From Rhodococcus sp. OK302 (lineage in GTDB: Bacteria; Actinomycetota; Actinomycetes; Mycobacteriales; Mycobacteriaceae): a stretch of 64,000 nucleotides of DNA. The notes beneath the pieces were generated by a model. That model was not told the origin of the DNA. It did no database searches and worked only from the letters and a program-made list of their open reading frames with translations. Of the stretch, positions 25,291-33,299 are shown piece by piece (position 1 is the stretch's first letter; each line of letters opens with the position of its first letter). A program made the translations under genes and the position numbers. The DNA lies in assembly GCF_002245895.1 (NCBI RefSeq), contig NZ_NPJZ01000001.1, forward strand, positions 186,001-250,000, read 5' to 3'.

Positions 25291-26510
25291 CTGGGTATTC
25301 CTCCTGTGCTTTCGCGGCGGGATATCCGGCGCGCTTAGTTGAGCCCGGACTGCAGGAAACGCAATCCGGTGGAGCAGCCCCGGAGCGAGGCATGAGGTTC
25401 AGCCACCACGGTGATACCGGGATGAAGAGACGACGGATCCAGTCACGTGCACCCAAAGCCGGATGCACGTTCACAGTCGTCTGCCGTAAGTGCCAAACAC
25501 GTTGCGGAAAACTTGCGAGCCAACCTGCTGTGCATGTATGCCCTCGCTCATACATAGCCAGCAGTTTGCGTCGGATCAATTTTTACCACACGTATCAACT
25601 TTTGTGGCGGTTTTTCTGGACGAATGTTTAGAAGTCATTCAAACGGCCGACATCAGAAGTTCCAGCCCGCTGACCAGGAAATTTAGAATTAGTTAGCTAT
25701 GCGTCGTAACCAATTCGCGCGCAAAATATCTGTAACGGATTGGGCATCCGCTCCGATTGCCCACCAAGACGACTAACAGACTTTTGGTTTGTTTTAATGC
25801 AATTACTCATACCGCGATCCGGAACACAGTGACGTCCAGGCAAACAAACCGACCGGAGAGGTATACGTCCGCCTACTGGCCTCCCACCTGCAAGCACTGC
25901 GCATTGCGCCCTCATCAACACGCTACAAGGCTCTCTAACAGGAAGATTACTTCCACCCGCACCAGCACTCAGCGATGACCTCTCCAGAACTAGAGCTTGC
26001 CCGACGACTCTTCGGCGAAGCATGCCGTTGCATGGTCGTAGCTACAGAAACACTTCCGAAAGAAGCGCGTCGCGACCCGGCCTCACAACCGACTGGCCTG
26101 CGTAGCTCGATCCGTGATCCAAAGAATGGATTCCATTCCAATTGCCCAGGCAATAAACACAGTTAGCGGAGTTCAGCCTAACTAACACCAATTAATTGTG
26201 GCATCGCATTCAATTGCCGTATTCATTGCACTGACGTCGTAGAAAGCGCATAGTTTCGAACTCCGAGAATGGCAATTTGCCGGTTGATAGCAACGGAATC
26301 CAGTCCGGAATCTGGTCACCGACGACGTGGCCCGCAGTCCGTAAAACCAGCTGGACGGTCGGGTAAATTTCCCCTGAAACTGCACTCCCCCAATAGATTT
26401 GTCCACAGTGTCGACTCTCGGGCACTTGCCGGAATTATCGGCCCCACAACAACTCGTAGCCGCAGTCTCCGGCGCTACAGCGGCACGTGGAGAGCTTCTC
26501 ACTCAACCAC
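25291..26510. other. Long gene-poor region between the two SipW loci
   Basis: About 1.2 kb with no convincing gene, unusual for this otherwise compact window. Its left 300 bases are the leader and promoter of locus A. The part from about 25700 to 26500 looks less GC-rich than its surroundings. Short frames (for example 25975-26166) have no ribosome binding site or recognisable product. It may be a decayed gene, a long regulatory region, or carry an unannotated RNA. Confidence 0.5.
25570..25590 (-). promoter_or_regulatory. Conserved upstream box of locus A
   Basis: Read on the minus strand this is TGTGGTAAAAATTGATCCGAC, 280 bases before the first gene of locus A. The matching position before locus B (31448-31468) reads TGTGATAGAAATTGATCCGAC. 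Nineteen of 21 bases agree although the flanks diverge. The GGTAAA/GATAGA part could be a -10 region; otherwise it is an activator site. Confidence 0.6.
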
Positions 26511-26554
26511 AACAAGTGGGCCGGGTAGCGAATTCGCTACCCGGCCCACTTGTT
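26511..26554. terminator. Palindromic terminator of SipW locus B
   Basis: A perfect 22-bp inverted repeat without a spacer; outer part AACAAGTGGGCC, core GGGTAGCGAATTCGCTACCC. It lies 30 bases after the last gene of locus B. The GGGTAGCGA core is shared with the locus-A terminator while the outer arms differ with pairing preserved. Confidence 0.8.
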
Positions 26555-26584
26555 TGAACTATTCAGTTGAGAAGACTGCCAAAA

Positions 26585-27217
26585 CTATGCAGGTTGCTGC
26601 ACCAAACTCACGTTGAACTGGGCAAGTTGCAGAGCTTGATCCATCGAGGCGTTAGATGCCGCAGCCTTGTCGAACGTGAATGTGATTGCCACATCAACGT
26701 TCTTGCCGTCCTGAGCGGCACTGACAATAGTGCCGTCCGCGCCCACGGGAATCGGCGTTCCGTCGAGCTTGACCGTGGCAACCGGCTTGAGTTCCCCCAG
26801 CAGCGGGGAGTCGCCGGTCACTCCCAAGTCGCTGGTCGACAGTTTCGCCTTCATACCAGTTCCCTTGAGCTCCAAGGCAAATGTGGCGTGATAGGTCAGC
26901 ACATCACCGGGGACGACGCTCATCGTGTTGATGTTGATCGGACCGTTCTGGTCAGTCCAACTCGGTGCGGTCACCGTCTTCAGTGCCAATGATTCCGGAT
27001 CTATCGGCGGGGTGGTGGTCGGCGGCACGGTGGTTGTACTGCCCGCTCCCCCACCGGATGATCCCGCAGAACCGGAGCCCAACGAACCCGAGCCCAACGA
27101 ACCGGTAGCACCACAGCCTGTGAGGAACGCGGCTCCGCCGAGCATAACCAGCGAAACACCGATCATCTTGGTACGACGCGCATTCCATCGACTTGCGGGA
27201 ACGGTGCGATCATTCAT
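26585..27217 (-). CDS. Lipoprotein homologue of the SipW-exported subunit (locus B, component 6)
   Basis: 210 residues from the ATG with GGGAGAG upstream. Its N-terminal segment, RRTKMIGVSLVMLGGAAFLTGC, differs from the locus-A copy at a single residue, and the neighbouring DNA is also nearly identical. The linker is Gly-Ser rich (GSLGSGSLGSGSAGSSGGG) and differs in length from locus A. The domain includes VVPGDVLTYHATFALELKGTG and ends FNVSLVQQPA. It is a predicted membrane lipoprotein carrying the same fold as the secreted first subunit; an anchoring role is inferred. Confidence 0.8.
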   Translation of the reverse strand: MNDRTVPASRWNARRTKMIGVSLVMLGGAAFLTGCGATGSLGSGSLGSGSAGSSGGGAGSTTTVPPTTTPPIDPESLALKTVTAPSWTDQNGPININTMSVVPGDVLTYHATFALELKGTGMKAKLSTSDLGVTGDSPLLGELKPVATVKLDGTPIPVGADGTIVSAAQDGKNVDVAITFTFDKAAASNASMDQALQLAQFNVSLVQQPA

Positions 27218-27258
27218 CCGAACTCTCCCATTCCCGTCTTTTAGTTGATCAGTGCTCA

Positions 27259-28895
27259 TCACTTCAGCCCGTCGATCCAGGCAGCGATGTCAGCCGGAGC
27301 ATCGGCAGCAGTAGCCTTGGTCGACTTCCCCGAGCTCGAGACCTGATAGATATCCGTGCCGTCCACAATCCACAACACCTCTGAGTCGGACTGCCACTTC
27401 ACCTCGGCCGTCGCGCCGACGGGCGTGCTCGAGATTTCCTTGCCGGCACTGTTGGTGACAACAACTGCAACACCCGCGCTGGTCTGCATCAGAGTGGCGG
27501 TATCGCCGTTCGACGAGGTTTCCGGATCACCCACAGCGATCGGAACTTCCTTGCTGGGAGTTGTTGTCGTAGTAGTTGCACTCGTTGTTGTTGTCGGAGT
27601 GGCCGACTCAGTTGCACTTGTCGACGTTTTCGTCGTTGTCGCGACATCCGTGGTGACGGGAGCTGTAGTGGTGACAGTCGGAGTCGTCGTCGGACTGGTG
27701 GTCGGCGCAATCATCCGCGACTCAGCAGTGGGCGAATCCTGAAGTGCCTGAAGAGATTGGACGCCCGCATTTGCACTGTCGCAGCCAATGGACGTCTGTG
27801 CCCCAGGCTGCCAGAGGTTGTAGCCACGCCAATCAGTACCTGTTTGCGTGGTGATTCTATTAACTGAGACGACACGTACCGTGTACATATAGCCAGTACC
27901 GCTGTACCCGCCGTCGGTGTACTTCATGGTGATAGACACCTCTGACCCCACAGCTGCCGCGACTCCCGGGTCGACGGGGTAATCCTTCCAAAAGGTGTCA
28001 CTGCTGCCATTGCGATAGTAGTATTTAGCAACGTATTTGAATGCAGGACCGAGGTGCGGCCACTTGACCGTCGCCGACTGCGAACCACCGATACCATTAG
28101 TAGTGCACGTTACGTCAGATGGCGCGGGCACGATATTCGAATTCACTTTCAACTGACCGCTTTTCGCGACCGAGCTGATAGTGAAAGCAGCGACAGTGCC
28201 ACTTACTTGCGTCGCACCAAAGACAGCCAGTGCTGACACGCCCAGTATCGTCAGCTTGCGAAGCGACAGCGAGGAACGCAAGCCAGCAGTTCCAGAGCCT
28301 GCTGAAACGAGCGAAAATTTCTTCGCTTCAACAGATTCGGTGTCCGAGTTGGCAACACCGCCGCTAGGACCGTCCTCCGAATCGTCCTTGCGGGAGTTTG
28401 GCCGGAAGGCGACCATCAACAGACCTGCAACAAACGCACCGCCGAGGAATACCGCAATCGGACTCGAAAGCCAAGCAACCGCGTAGCCCAATCCGCCTAC
28501 ACTGAAGAAGATCCGATCAGCTTCTGTGACGGAATACGTCTCAGTGTCGGGAACTGTATTCGCGTCACCCTTGAGCCATACATCCACGGAGTTGCCGGTC
28601 TGCGACTCCATGTCGTACACGCGGTGAGTGATGCGTGTGCCCTGTTCGTTGATGACGCTCACGATGTCACCGACAACAAGGTCCGTGGCCGGCACGCTAC
28701 GAGCTAATGCCAGTGAACCGGTAGTAATTTCGGGCGACATCGACCCCGAGCGGAACACCAACGGCTTGATACCGAAAGTATGGAAGCGGCAGCGGCGAGG
28801 ACACAGATGAGTCCTGCCACCGCACCAATCGTCAGCGCCAGTTCGCGGCAAGTGCGTGCCGGACTAGAACTGCGCGCAGTCGTGTGATCAAACAT
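27259..28895 (-). pseudogene. Class-2 SipW peptidase fused in frame to the Thr-rich exported protein, with a frameshift (locus B)
   Basis: Two products that are separate genes in locus A are one frame here. The N-terminus (ATG at 28895, AGG upstream) encodes ELALTIGAVAGLICVLAAAASIL in one frame. The rest of the peptidase, FGIKPLVFRSGSMSPEI onward with RITHRVYDM and LKGDANTVPD, lies in the next frame. One extra T in the TTT run (AAA at 28775-28777 on the plus strand) would join them and restore the locus-A sequence SLLFGIKP. The peptidase then continues without stop through FRPNSRKDDSEDG into KLTILGVSALAVFGATQVSGTVAAF, the substrate signal, and then the domain, Thr stalk and cap ending AAWIDGLK. 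It may be a real mutation, an assembly error, or a frameshifted gene. I see no internal start with a ribosome binding site for the substrate part. Confidence 0.75.
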
Positions 28896-28902
28896 GACTA
28901 CC

Positions 28903-29526
28903 TCAACCCGCCTTTGCTGTGAATGTGAACGACACGTCGGTCAGCGATTTGTTCTTCAGAGCATCGGCTGTCGAACCGTCGAGCGTCACCTTGACGCACA
29001 ATTTTTCTTCGCCACTACCTGCCGTTGCAGTTTTCACCGCAACAGTGCGCTCAGCAGCGACAATGCCCACCGGCGCCGTCGTCGAGAGCGCTGTCGGCCC
29101 GGCAATCACCGTCGAGCAGGCTTGATCAAGGATTGTCACCTTCATGAGCGGTGCCAAAGCAGATTCACCGTTCGCCTTGGCCGTCATCGTGTATTTGAAG
29201 GCGACATCACCGGCGTTCTGCACGGTGAGAACTTGACTCACGCTGTTCCCCGGCAAGATATTTGACGTCGTGAGGGCGGTGAAGGCGTAGTCAGATGTAT
29301 CAGTTGAAACGGTCGGATGACCGTTCAGCTTCATCGCGACGCTAGCGGTGGTGAATGCACCAGAAGTTGCGGTGACGCCATCAGTCCACGTCGCCAGAGT
29401 GCCGACGGCACCGAGACCGAGAACCATGCCAACGGACATGATTGCGCGGGCACGGCCACTGGTTGCACCTCGACATATGTGCCTACCCAGCGAGGCCGGC
29501 GCATGCGTCTCCTCGTGCTCAGACAT
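28903..29526 (-). CDS. SipW-dependent exported TasA/camelysin-like protein (locus B, component 3)
   Basis: The ATG at 29526 has AAAGG upstream and overlaps the end of the class-1 peptidase gene by 8 bases. 207 residues. The signal is ARAIMSVGMVLGLGAVGTLATWTDGVTATSG, nearly the same as in locus A. The mature part has ILPGNSVSQVLTVQNAGDVAF and two Cys (DQACST, KLCVKV). It is the counterpart of 22864-23463 and also lies between the two peptidases. Confidence 0.85.
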   Translation of the reverse strand: MSEHEETHAPASLGRHICRGATSGRARAIMSVGMVLGLGAVGTLATWTDGVTATSGAFTTASVAMKLNGHPTVSTDTSDYAFTALTTSNILPGNSVSQVLTVQNAGDVAFKYTMTAKANGESALAPLMKVTILDQACSTVIAGPTALSTTAPVGIVAAERTVAVKTATAGSGEEKLCVKVTLDGSTADALKNKSLTDVSFTFTAKAG

Positions 29527-30154
29527 GGCTGTGCCTTTCTTGCTGCTCAACTCGAGGCGCCGTGGCACTCGGTTCGGAAGATTGGGGATCTGCAGGTGCA
29601 GAGCGCCGCCGGCTACGGTCACGGACCGCGCCGATAAACATGACCACTGCGTAGATCGACAGCGCACCGACAACTACGGTCAGCATCACCGAGCGCATCT
29701 GCCCCGTGATTGCGTTGTAGACGTAACCGATATACGGCACGCTGTACCACACCTTGCCGCGAACCTGTTCCGGCACAACCGGATTCTGATCCGCAACCGG
29801 ATTGGCGTCGCCCTGCGTGACAAAAGTCAGATCGCCCGCGGAGTTGCGCCGCACCATCGTGATGCGGTGCGTGACAACAGTCGGGTTACCGGATTCCATC
29901 TGGTACGTGATCGCGTCGCCCGTCTCCAACTGGGCTGGGTCCTGCGGGCGAACCACGATAAGAGTTCCGGGTGGATACGTGGGCTGCATCGAACCGGTCA
30001 GCACAGTGAAGGGCATCGACCCCGTCAACCGAGGTATCACGATGGTCGACAACAGAATCGCAAGAACACCCAGCAGCAGGACCCACGACACAATGTTGCG
30101 GATCCACCACCAGACGCCAGCGCTCTGATCAGCGCCCTTCACTGCGTGCGTCAT
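29519..30154 (-). CDS. SipW-type signal peptidase I, class 1 (locus B)
   Basis: 211 residues; the ATG overlaps the upstream stop (ATGA). The membrane segment is WWWIRNIVSWVLLLGVLAILLSTIVI. The Ser is in LTGSMQPTYPPGTLIVV, His in VVTHRITMV and Asp in TQGDANPVAD. The second membrane segment is near residue 160, and the C-terminal tail is basic then polar. It is the only intact signal peptidase of locus B if the frameshift at 28775 is real. It lacks the long polar N-terminus of the locus-A enzyme. Confidence 0.92.
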   Translation of the reverse strand: MTHAVKGADQSAGVWWWIRNIVSWVLLLGVLAILLSTIVIPRLTGSMPFTVLTGSMQPTYPPGTLIVVRPQDPAQLETGDAITYQMESGNPTVVTHRITMVRRNSAGDLTFVTQGDANPVADQNPVVPEQVRGKVWYSVPYIGYVYNAITGQMRSVMLTVVVGALSIYAVVMFIGAVRDRSRRRSAPADPQSSEPSATAPRVEQQERHSHV

Positions 30155-30699
30155 TTCGACTCTGCCGCAAAGGTAAACGCGACACTAGTCGACTTACCGG
30201 GCTCGGCCGCAGTACCAACCGTGCCGCGAATGCACAGCACCTCACTGGTATTGGGAGCCAAGGTCCGCCACGCCGGAGCTGTTGGCACCTGCGCGCCACT
30301 CATCGCTCCGGTGTAGATCTGCGTAGCGTTAGTCGGAGCGGCCTGCTTCGGACAATCTGCCTCGGCATTCACCTTCGAGAGCGTCAGCGTCAATGGAACG
30401 TCCGGCTGAGTCTGCACCACATTCTGGAGCCTGTAGTTCAACGGAACACTGCCGGAATTTCGAATTGCCAACGGGGCCTGTGCATATGAATTGGGGAACA
30501 TGCCGGTTCCGCCCAGAGCAGCAAAGTCGTAGCTGCTCCCGGCGCCGCCCACTGTCAGGTCCAGGACCCCCGCGGTGATCGTGCCACCGGGCAGCGTTTC
30601 AGAGTCCGTCCACCGCGCGCTGGTCTGCTGAACGGATACAAAGATCAGTCCGACGACCAGCGCGGCGGCGGTTGCCCACCAACGGTAGTGCTTGCGCAA
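30151..30699 (-). CDS. SipW-dependent exported protein (locus B, component 2)
   Basis: Only a TTG start is available, three bases after the TAA of the preceding gene; translation is probably coupled. 182 residues. The signal is WWATAAALVVGLIFVSVQQTSARWTDSE, with the SARWTD motif matching ASWRD of the locus-A counterpart. The mature part includes LAIRNSGSVPLNYRLQNV and two Cys (ADCPKQA, VLCIRG). Counterpart of 24216-24755. Confidence 0.83.
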   Translation of the reverse strand: MRKHYRWWATAAALVVGLIFVSVQQTSARWTDSETLPGGTITAGVLDLTVGGAGSSYDFAALGGTGMFPNSYAQAPLAIRNSGSVPLNYRLQNVVQTQPDVPLTLTLSKVNAEADCPKQAAPTNATQIYTGAMSGAQVPTAPAWRTLAPNTSEVLCIRGTVGTAAEPGKSTSVAFTFAAESK

Positions 30700-30702
30700 G
30701 GC

Positions 30703-31257
30703 TTAGATCTGTTCGAGCTTGACGTTGAAGCCCGCCAGCCCAGCCGTCTGATTCTGGGTGGCATTGTTGGCCGCGTTGTCAGGCGCAACGATGGCGCCCT
30801 TCGGGAAGTCAAAAGTCACGGCAACGGTGACGGTGGCATCGTTATTGGCCTCGGTGAGCTCAGTAACGGCGCCCGCGCTGATTGTCGTTGTCGGAGTGAT
30901 GGTCATTGCCGAGGCCAAAGATCCGGAAATGGTGGAGGTATCAGCCACTACCTTCGCCTTGAGGTTCTTACCCTCGATGCCAACCTTGACCTGGCCCGTG
31001 TACGTGATGGTGTCGCCCGGAACTGTACGGAAAGTTCCGATATCCGTGATCGCCTTCGCGGCGCCAGCATCCGTATTCGCATTGCTGACTGTCCATGTGG
31101 GAGCAGACCCAACTGCCGTCAGCGTCAGGTGACCAGCCGTGATGGTGCCACCCGTCATGGGAGCGGATGCGTTCCATGCCGCCATCGTGCCCGCACCACC
31201 GGCGAGGAGGAGTGCTGCTGCGCCGGCGGCGACTGCGCCCTTTGTTGCCTTGTTCAT
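30703..31257 (-). CDS. SipW-dependent exported protein, first gene of locus B (component 1)
   Basis: 184 residues from the ATG at 31257, which matches the start of the locus-A protein (MNKATKG against MKKTTKG); an ATG at 31269 is possible. The signal is AAGAAALLLAGGAGTMAAWN then ASAPMTGGTITAGHL. The mature part has VPGDTITYTGQVKVGIEGKNLKAKV and ends GFNVKLEQI. Unlike locus A it lacks a strong AGGAGG. It is expressed from a region containing the same conserved box. Confidence 0.85.
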   Translation of the reverse strand: MNKATKGAVAAGAAALLLAGGAGTMAAWNASAPMTGGTITAGHLTLTAVGSAPTWTVSNANTDAGAAKAITDIGTFRTVPGDTITYTGQVKVGIEGKNLKAKVVADTSTISGSLASAMTITPTTTISAGAVTELTEANNDATVTVAVTFDFPKGAIVAPDNAANNATQNQTAGLAGFNVKLEQI

Positions 31258-31447
31258 GTGAAGACTCATTTCGTCGGTCCCGTTACCGGGGCAGAAGGAT
31301 GGGAAACAGGTCGGATCCAGTCAGGTGCGCCCTACGTCGGGCAGAAGTTCGAAGTCATCCGTCGTAGGTGACGTGCAGTTGTAGAAGCTTGCGAGCTGAA
31401 TCGGTACGCGCGCGTTCCCTCTCATGTGCAGCAGTCACCAGCTTGGT

Positions 31448-31468
31448 GTCGGATCAATTTCTATCACA
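31448..31468 (-). promoter_or_regulatory. Conserved upstream box of locus B
   Basis: Minus-strand TGTGATAGAAATTGATCCGAC, 190 bases before the first gene of locus B; differs from the locus-A box at two positions. Confidence 0.6.
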
Positions 31469-31598
31469 GGTTTCAGTTTTTCTGTGACTAAATTGTCCAA
31501 ATGTTCAGAAACAAGTCTTAATCGCCATTACACCTACACATTGCGCTGACCAGCTACTATTTAGTTTCGTTACTGACGCTTGATAACTAAATAGCAAA

Positions 31599-31626
31599 AC
31601 GGCCCCCACCAAAAGGTGGAGGCCGT
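31599..31626 (-). terminator. Terminator of the amidohydrolase gene
   Basis: Twelve-base stem with one mismatch (ACGGCCTCCACC paired across a TTTT loop on the minus strand), followed on that strand by TTTTGC. It lies 77 bases past the stop. Confidence 0.7.
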
Positions 31627-31703
31627 CCGGTTCCTACTTAGAACATGTTCTACAAACCATTCCGTCTGGTTTGCCTGTTTCCTTCGAGCTCTGCCCCGGG
31701 CGA

Positions 31704-33299
31704 CTACGCCTCGAAGATCGTTTCGCCGCCGACGACGGTCCGAAGAACCTTCAGTGCCGACAAGTCGGCCGACGCCTCGCCCAACGGATCCGCGTCGAGC
31801 ACGACGAAGTCCGCCAAAAGCCCTACCGAAATGCGGCCCTTGTCGGACTGCTCCCGGGTTATACGAGCGGCCGCAGCGGTGTAGCCGGCCAAGGCATCGC
31901 GTGCGCTCACACATTGATCGGCACCCAGAACGTGGCCCTCACGGGTCACACGATGCACAGCGGTATTCATTGTGAAGAGCGGATTTACCGGGGTCACGGG
32001 GCAATCGCAATGCAGCGCATAGGGAAGGCCGGCAGCTACGACGGACGCCACCGGACTGATCCGCTCGCCACGACCCGGACCCAAGAAGCGATCACGATGG
32101 CGATCGCCCCAGTAATAGACGTGATTGACAAAGATCGATGCCACGACGCCCAATTCGACCATCCGCGCTATCTGGTCTTCACGCAACGTTTGGACGTGCT
32201 CGAGGCGATGCGCCACATCGACATCCGGGTGAGCCGCCTGTGCCAAAGCGATTGCGTCCAGCGCAAAGTCGATGGCCTGATCGCCGTTTGTATGGATAGC
32301 AACCTGCCGTCCCGCAGCATGATGCTCGTCGACCAGAGCATTGAGTGAGCCCGACGGAATAGCCATTCCGCCGCAATGGCAACCACCCAGATCGTGGTAC
32401 GGCTCGGTCAATGCTGCGGTGTGCAACTGGATGGATCCATCCGAAATCAGTTTCACACCACCCACACTCACCAGCGCAGTCGGCTCCGGTGCCCCACCCA
32501 ACTGATCGTGAGCACCGTGCCCGAGGTACAGGCGCGCACGCAGGCGCAGTTCGCCAGTCTCTTCGAGTTCGCGGTAGGTGTCGTACATCTCGGCAGTGAC
32601 GTACATGTCGTGGAAACTCGTCACACCGACCGACGCCATGACTTCCTGGGCACGCAGTACCGCGACCTTGGACGCATCACTGTCCATGTCCGGGGTAAGG
32701 CTGTGCACCAGGGACATTGCCGGAACTTCGCGCAGTTCGCCGGTCGGAATTCCGTCGGCGTCACGGACGATGACACCGCCCTCCGGGTCGACCGTCGTAG
32801 CGTCGATACCGGCCTTCTCCAAGGCAAGGGAATTGACGTAAATGCCGTGGGCCGACAAGTGACGCACCATGATCGGATGCTGCGTCGACGCCCGGTCCAG
32901 GTCAGCTGTTGTCAGCCCCCGATCCTCGGCAACGAGGCTGTCGTCAAATCCCCACGCCTGGACGACCTCGCCGGCCGGGGTGATCGCCGCACGTGCGCTC
33001 AACGCGTCGATGAGCACCTCGATCGAGGGGCACGCACCCGTCGTCGCCTCGACGTTACCGAGATCCATCCCCCACATGATCGGGTGCAGATGCGTCTCGA
33101 TGAATCCGGGAACAACCACGGCCCCAGCCAAATCCACCACAACGGCGTCAGGTCCGGCCAAAGCTGTGATCTCGGCGTCGGAGCCGACGGCCACAAATCT
33201 GCCGTCCTTGGTGGCCAGAGCCGTCGGCGCGCCCGCGACTGCGTCGTCCATGGTCTTGATGTCACCGTTGATGTAGATACGATCGGCCGCCAAAGTCAT
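31704..33299 (-). CDS. Amidohydrolase family protein (YtcJ-like)
   Basis: The ATG at 33299 has GGAGAT upstream and overlaps the stop of the transporter gene (ATGA). 531 residues. The N-terminal beta segment IYINGDIKTMDD leads to the metal-binding VPGFIETHLHPI (HxH near residue 70). Later motifs are HGIYVNS, HTNGDQAIDFALDAI and VAHRLEHVQTL. The C-terminal LADFVVLDADPL returns to the beta domain. This family hydrolyses amide or related bonds in small molecules. Cotranscription with an EamA exporter suggests processing and export of the same compound. The substrate is unknown. Confidence 0.9.
   Translation of the reverse strand: MTLAADRIYINGDIKTMDDAVAGAPTALATKDGRFVAVGSDAEITALAGPDAVVVDLAGAVVVPGFIETHLHPIMWGMDLGNVEATTGACPSIEVLIDALSARAAITPAGEVVQAWGFDDSLVAEDRGLTTADLDRASTQHPIMVRHLSAHGIYVNSLALEKAGIDATTVDPEGGVIVRDADGIPTGELREVPAMSLVHSLTPDMDSDASKVAVLRAQEVMASVGVTSFHDMYVTAEMYDTYRELEETGELRLRARLYLGHGAHDQLGGAPEPTALVSVGGVKLISDGSIQLHTAALTEPYHDLGGCHCGGMAIPSGSLNALVDEHHAAGRQVAIHTNGDQAIDFALDAIALAQAAHPDVDVAHRLEHVQTLREDQIARMVELGVVASIFVNHVYYWGDRHRDRFLGPGRGERISPVASVVAAGLPYALHCDCPVTPVNPLFTMNTAVHRVTREGHVLGADQCVSARDALAGYTAAAARITREQSDKGRISVGLLADFVVLDADPLGEASADLSALKVLRTVVGGETIFEA

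Larger units (their letters stand above)
31258..31703. other. Leader and promoter region of locus B
   Basis: 446 bases without a gene, between locus B and the amidohydrolase gene that points toward it. It contains the conserved box (31448-31468), short blocks shared with the locus-A leader such as GGATCCAGTCA, and the terminator of the amidohydrolase gene at its right end. Confidence 0.6.

Noticed and set aside
25975..26166. Plus-strand 63-codon frame (starts MTSPELELARRLFGEACRC) in the gene-poor region
   Set aside because: Looks protein-like but has no ribosome binding site, no relative I recognise, and isolated context; kept only as part of the region description.
28704..28895. Separate 63-codon gene at the start of the fused peptidase
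   Set aside because: Its first 40 residues match the peptidase N-terminus and the rest is out-of-frame; better explained as the 5' part of the frameshifted gene.
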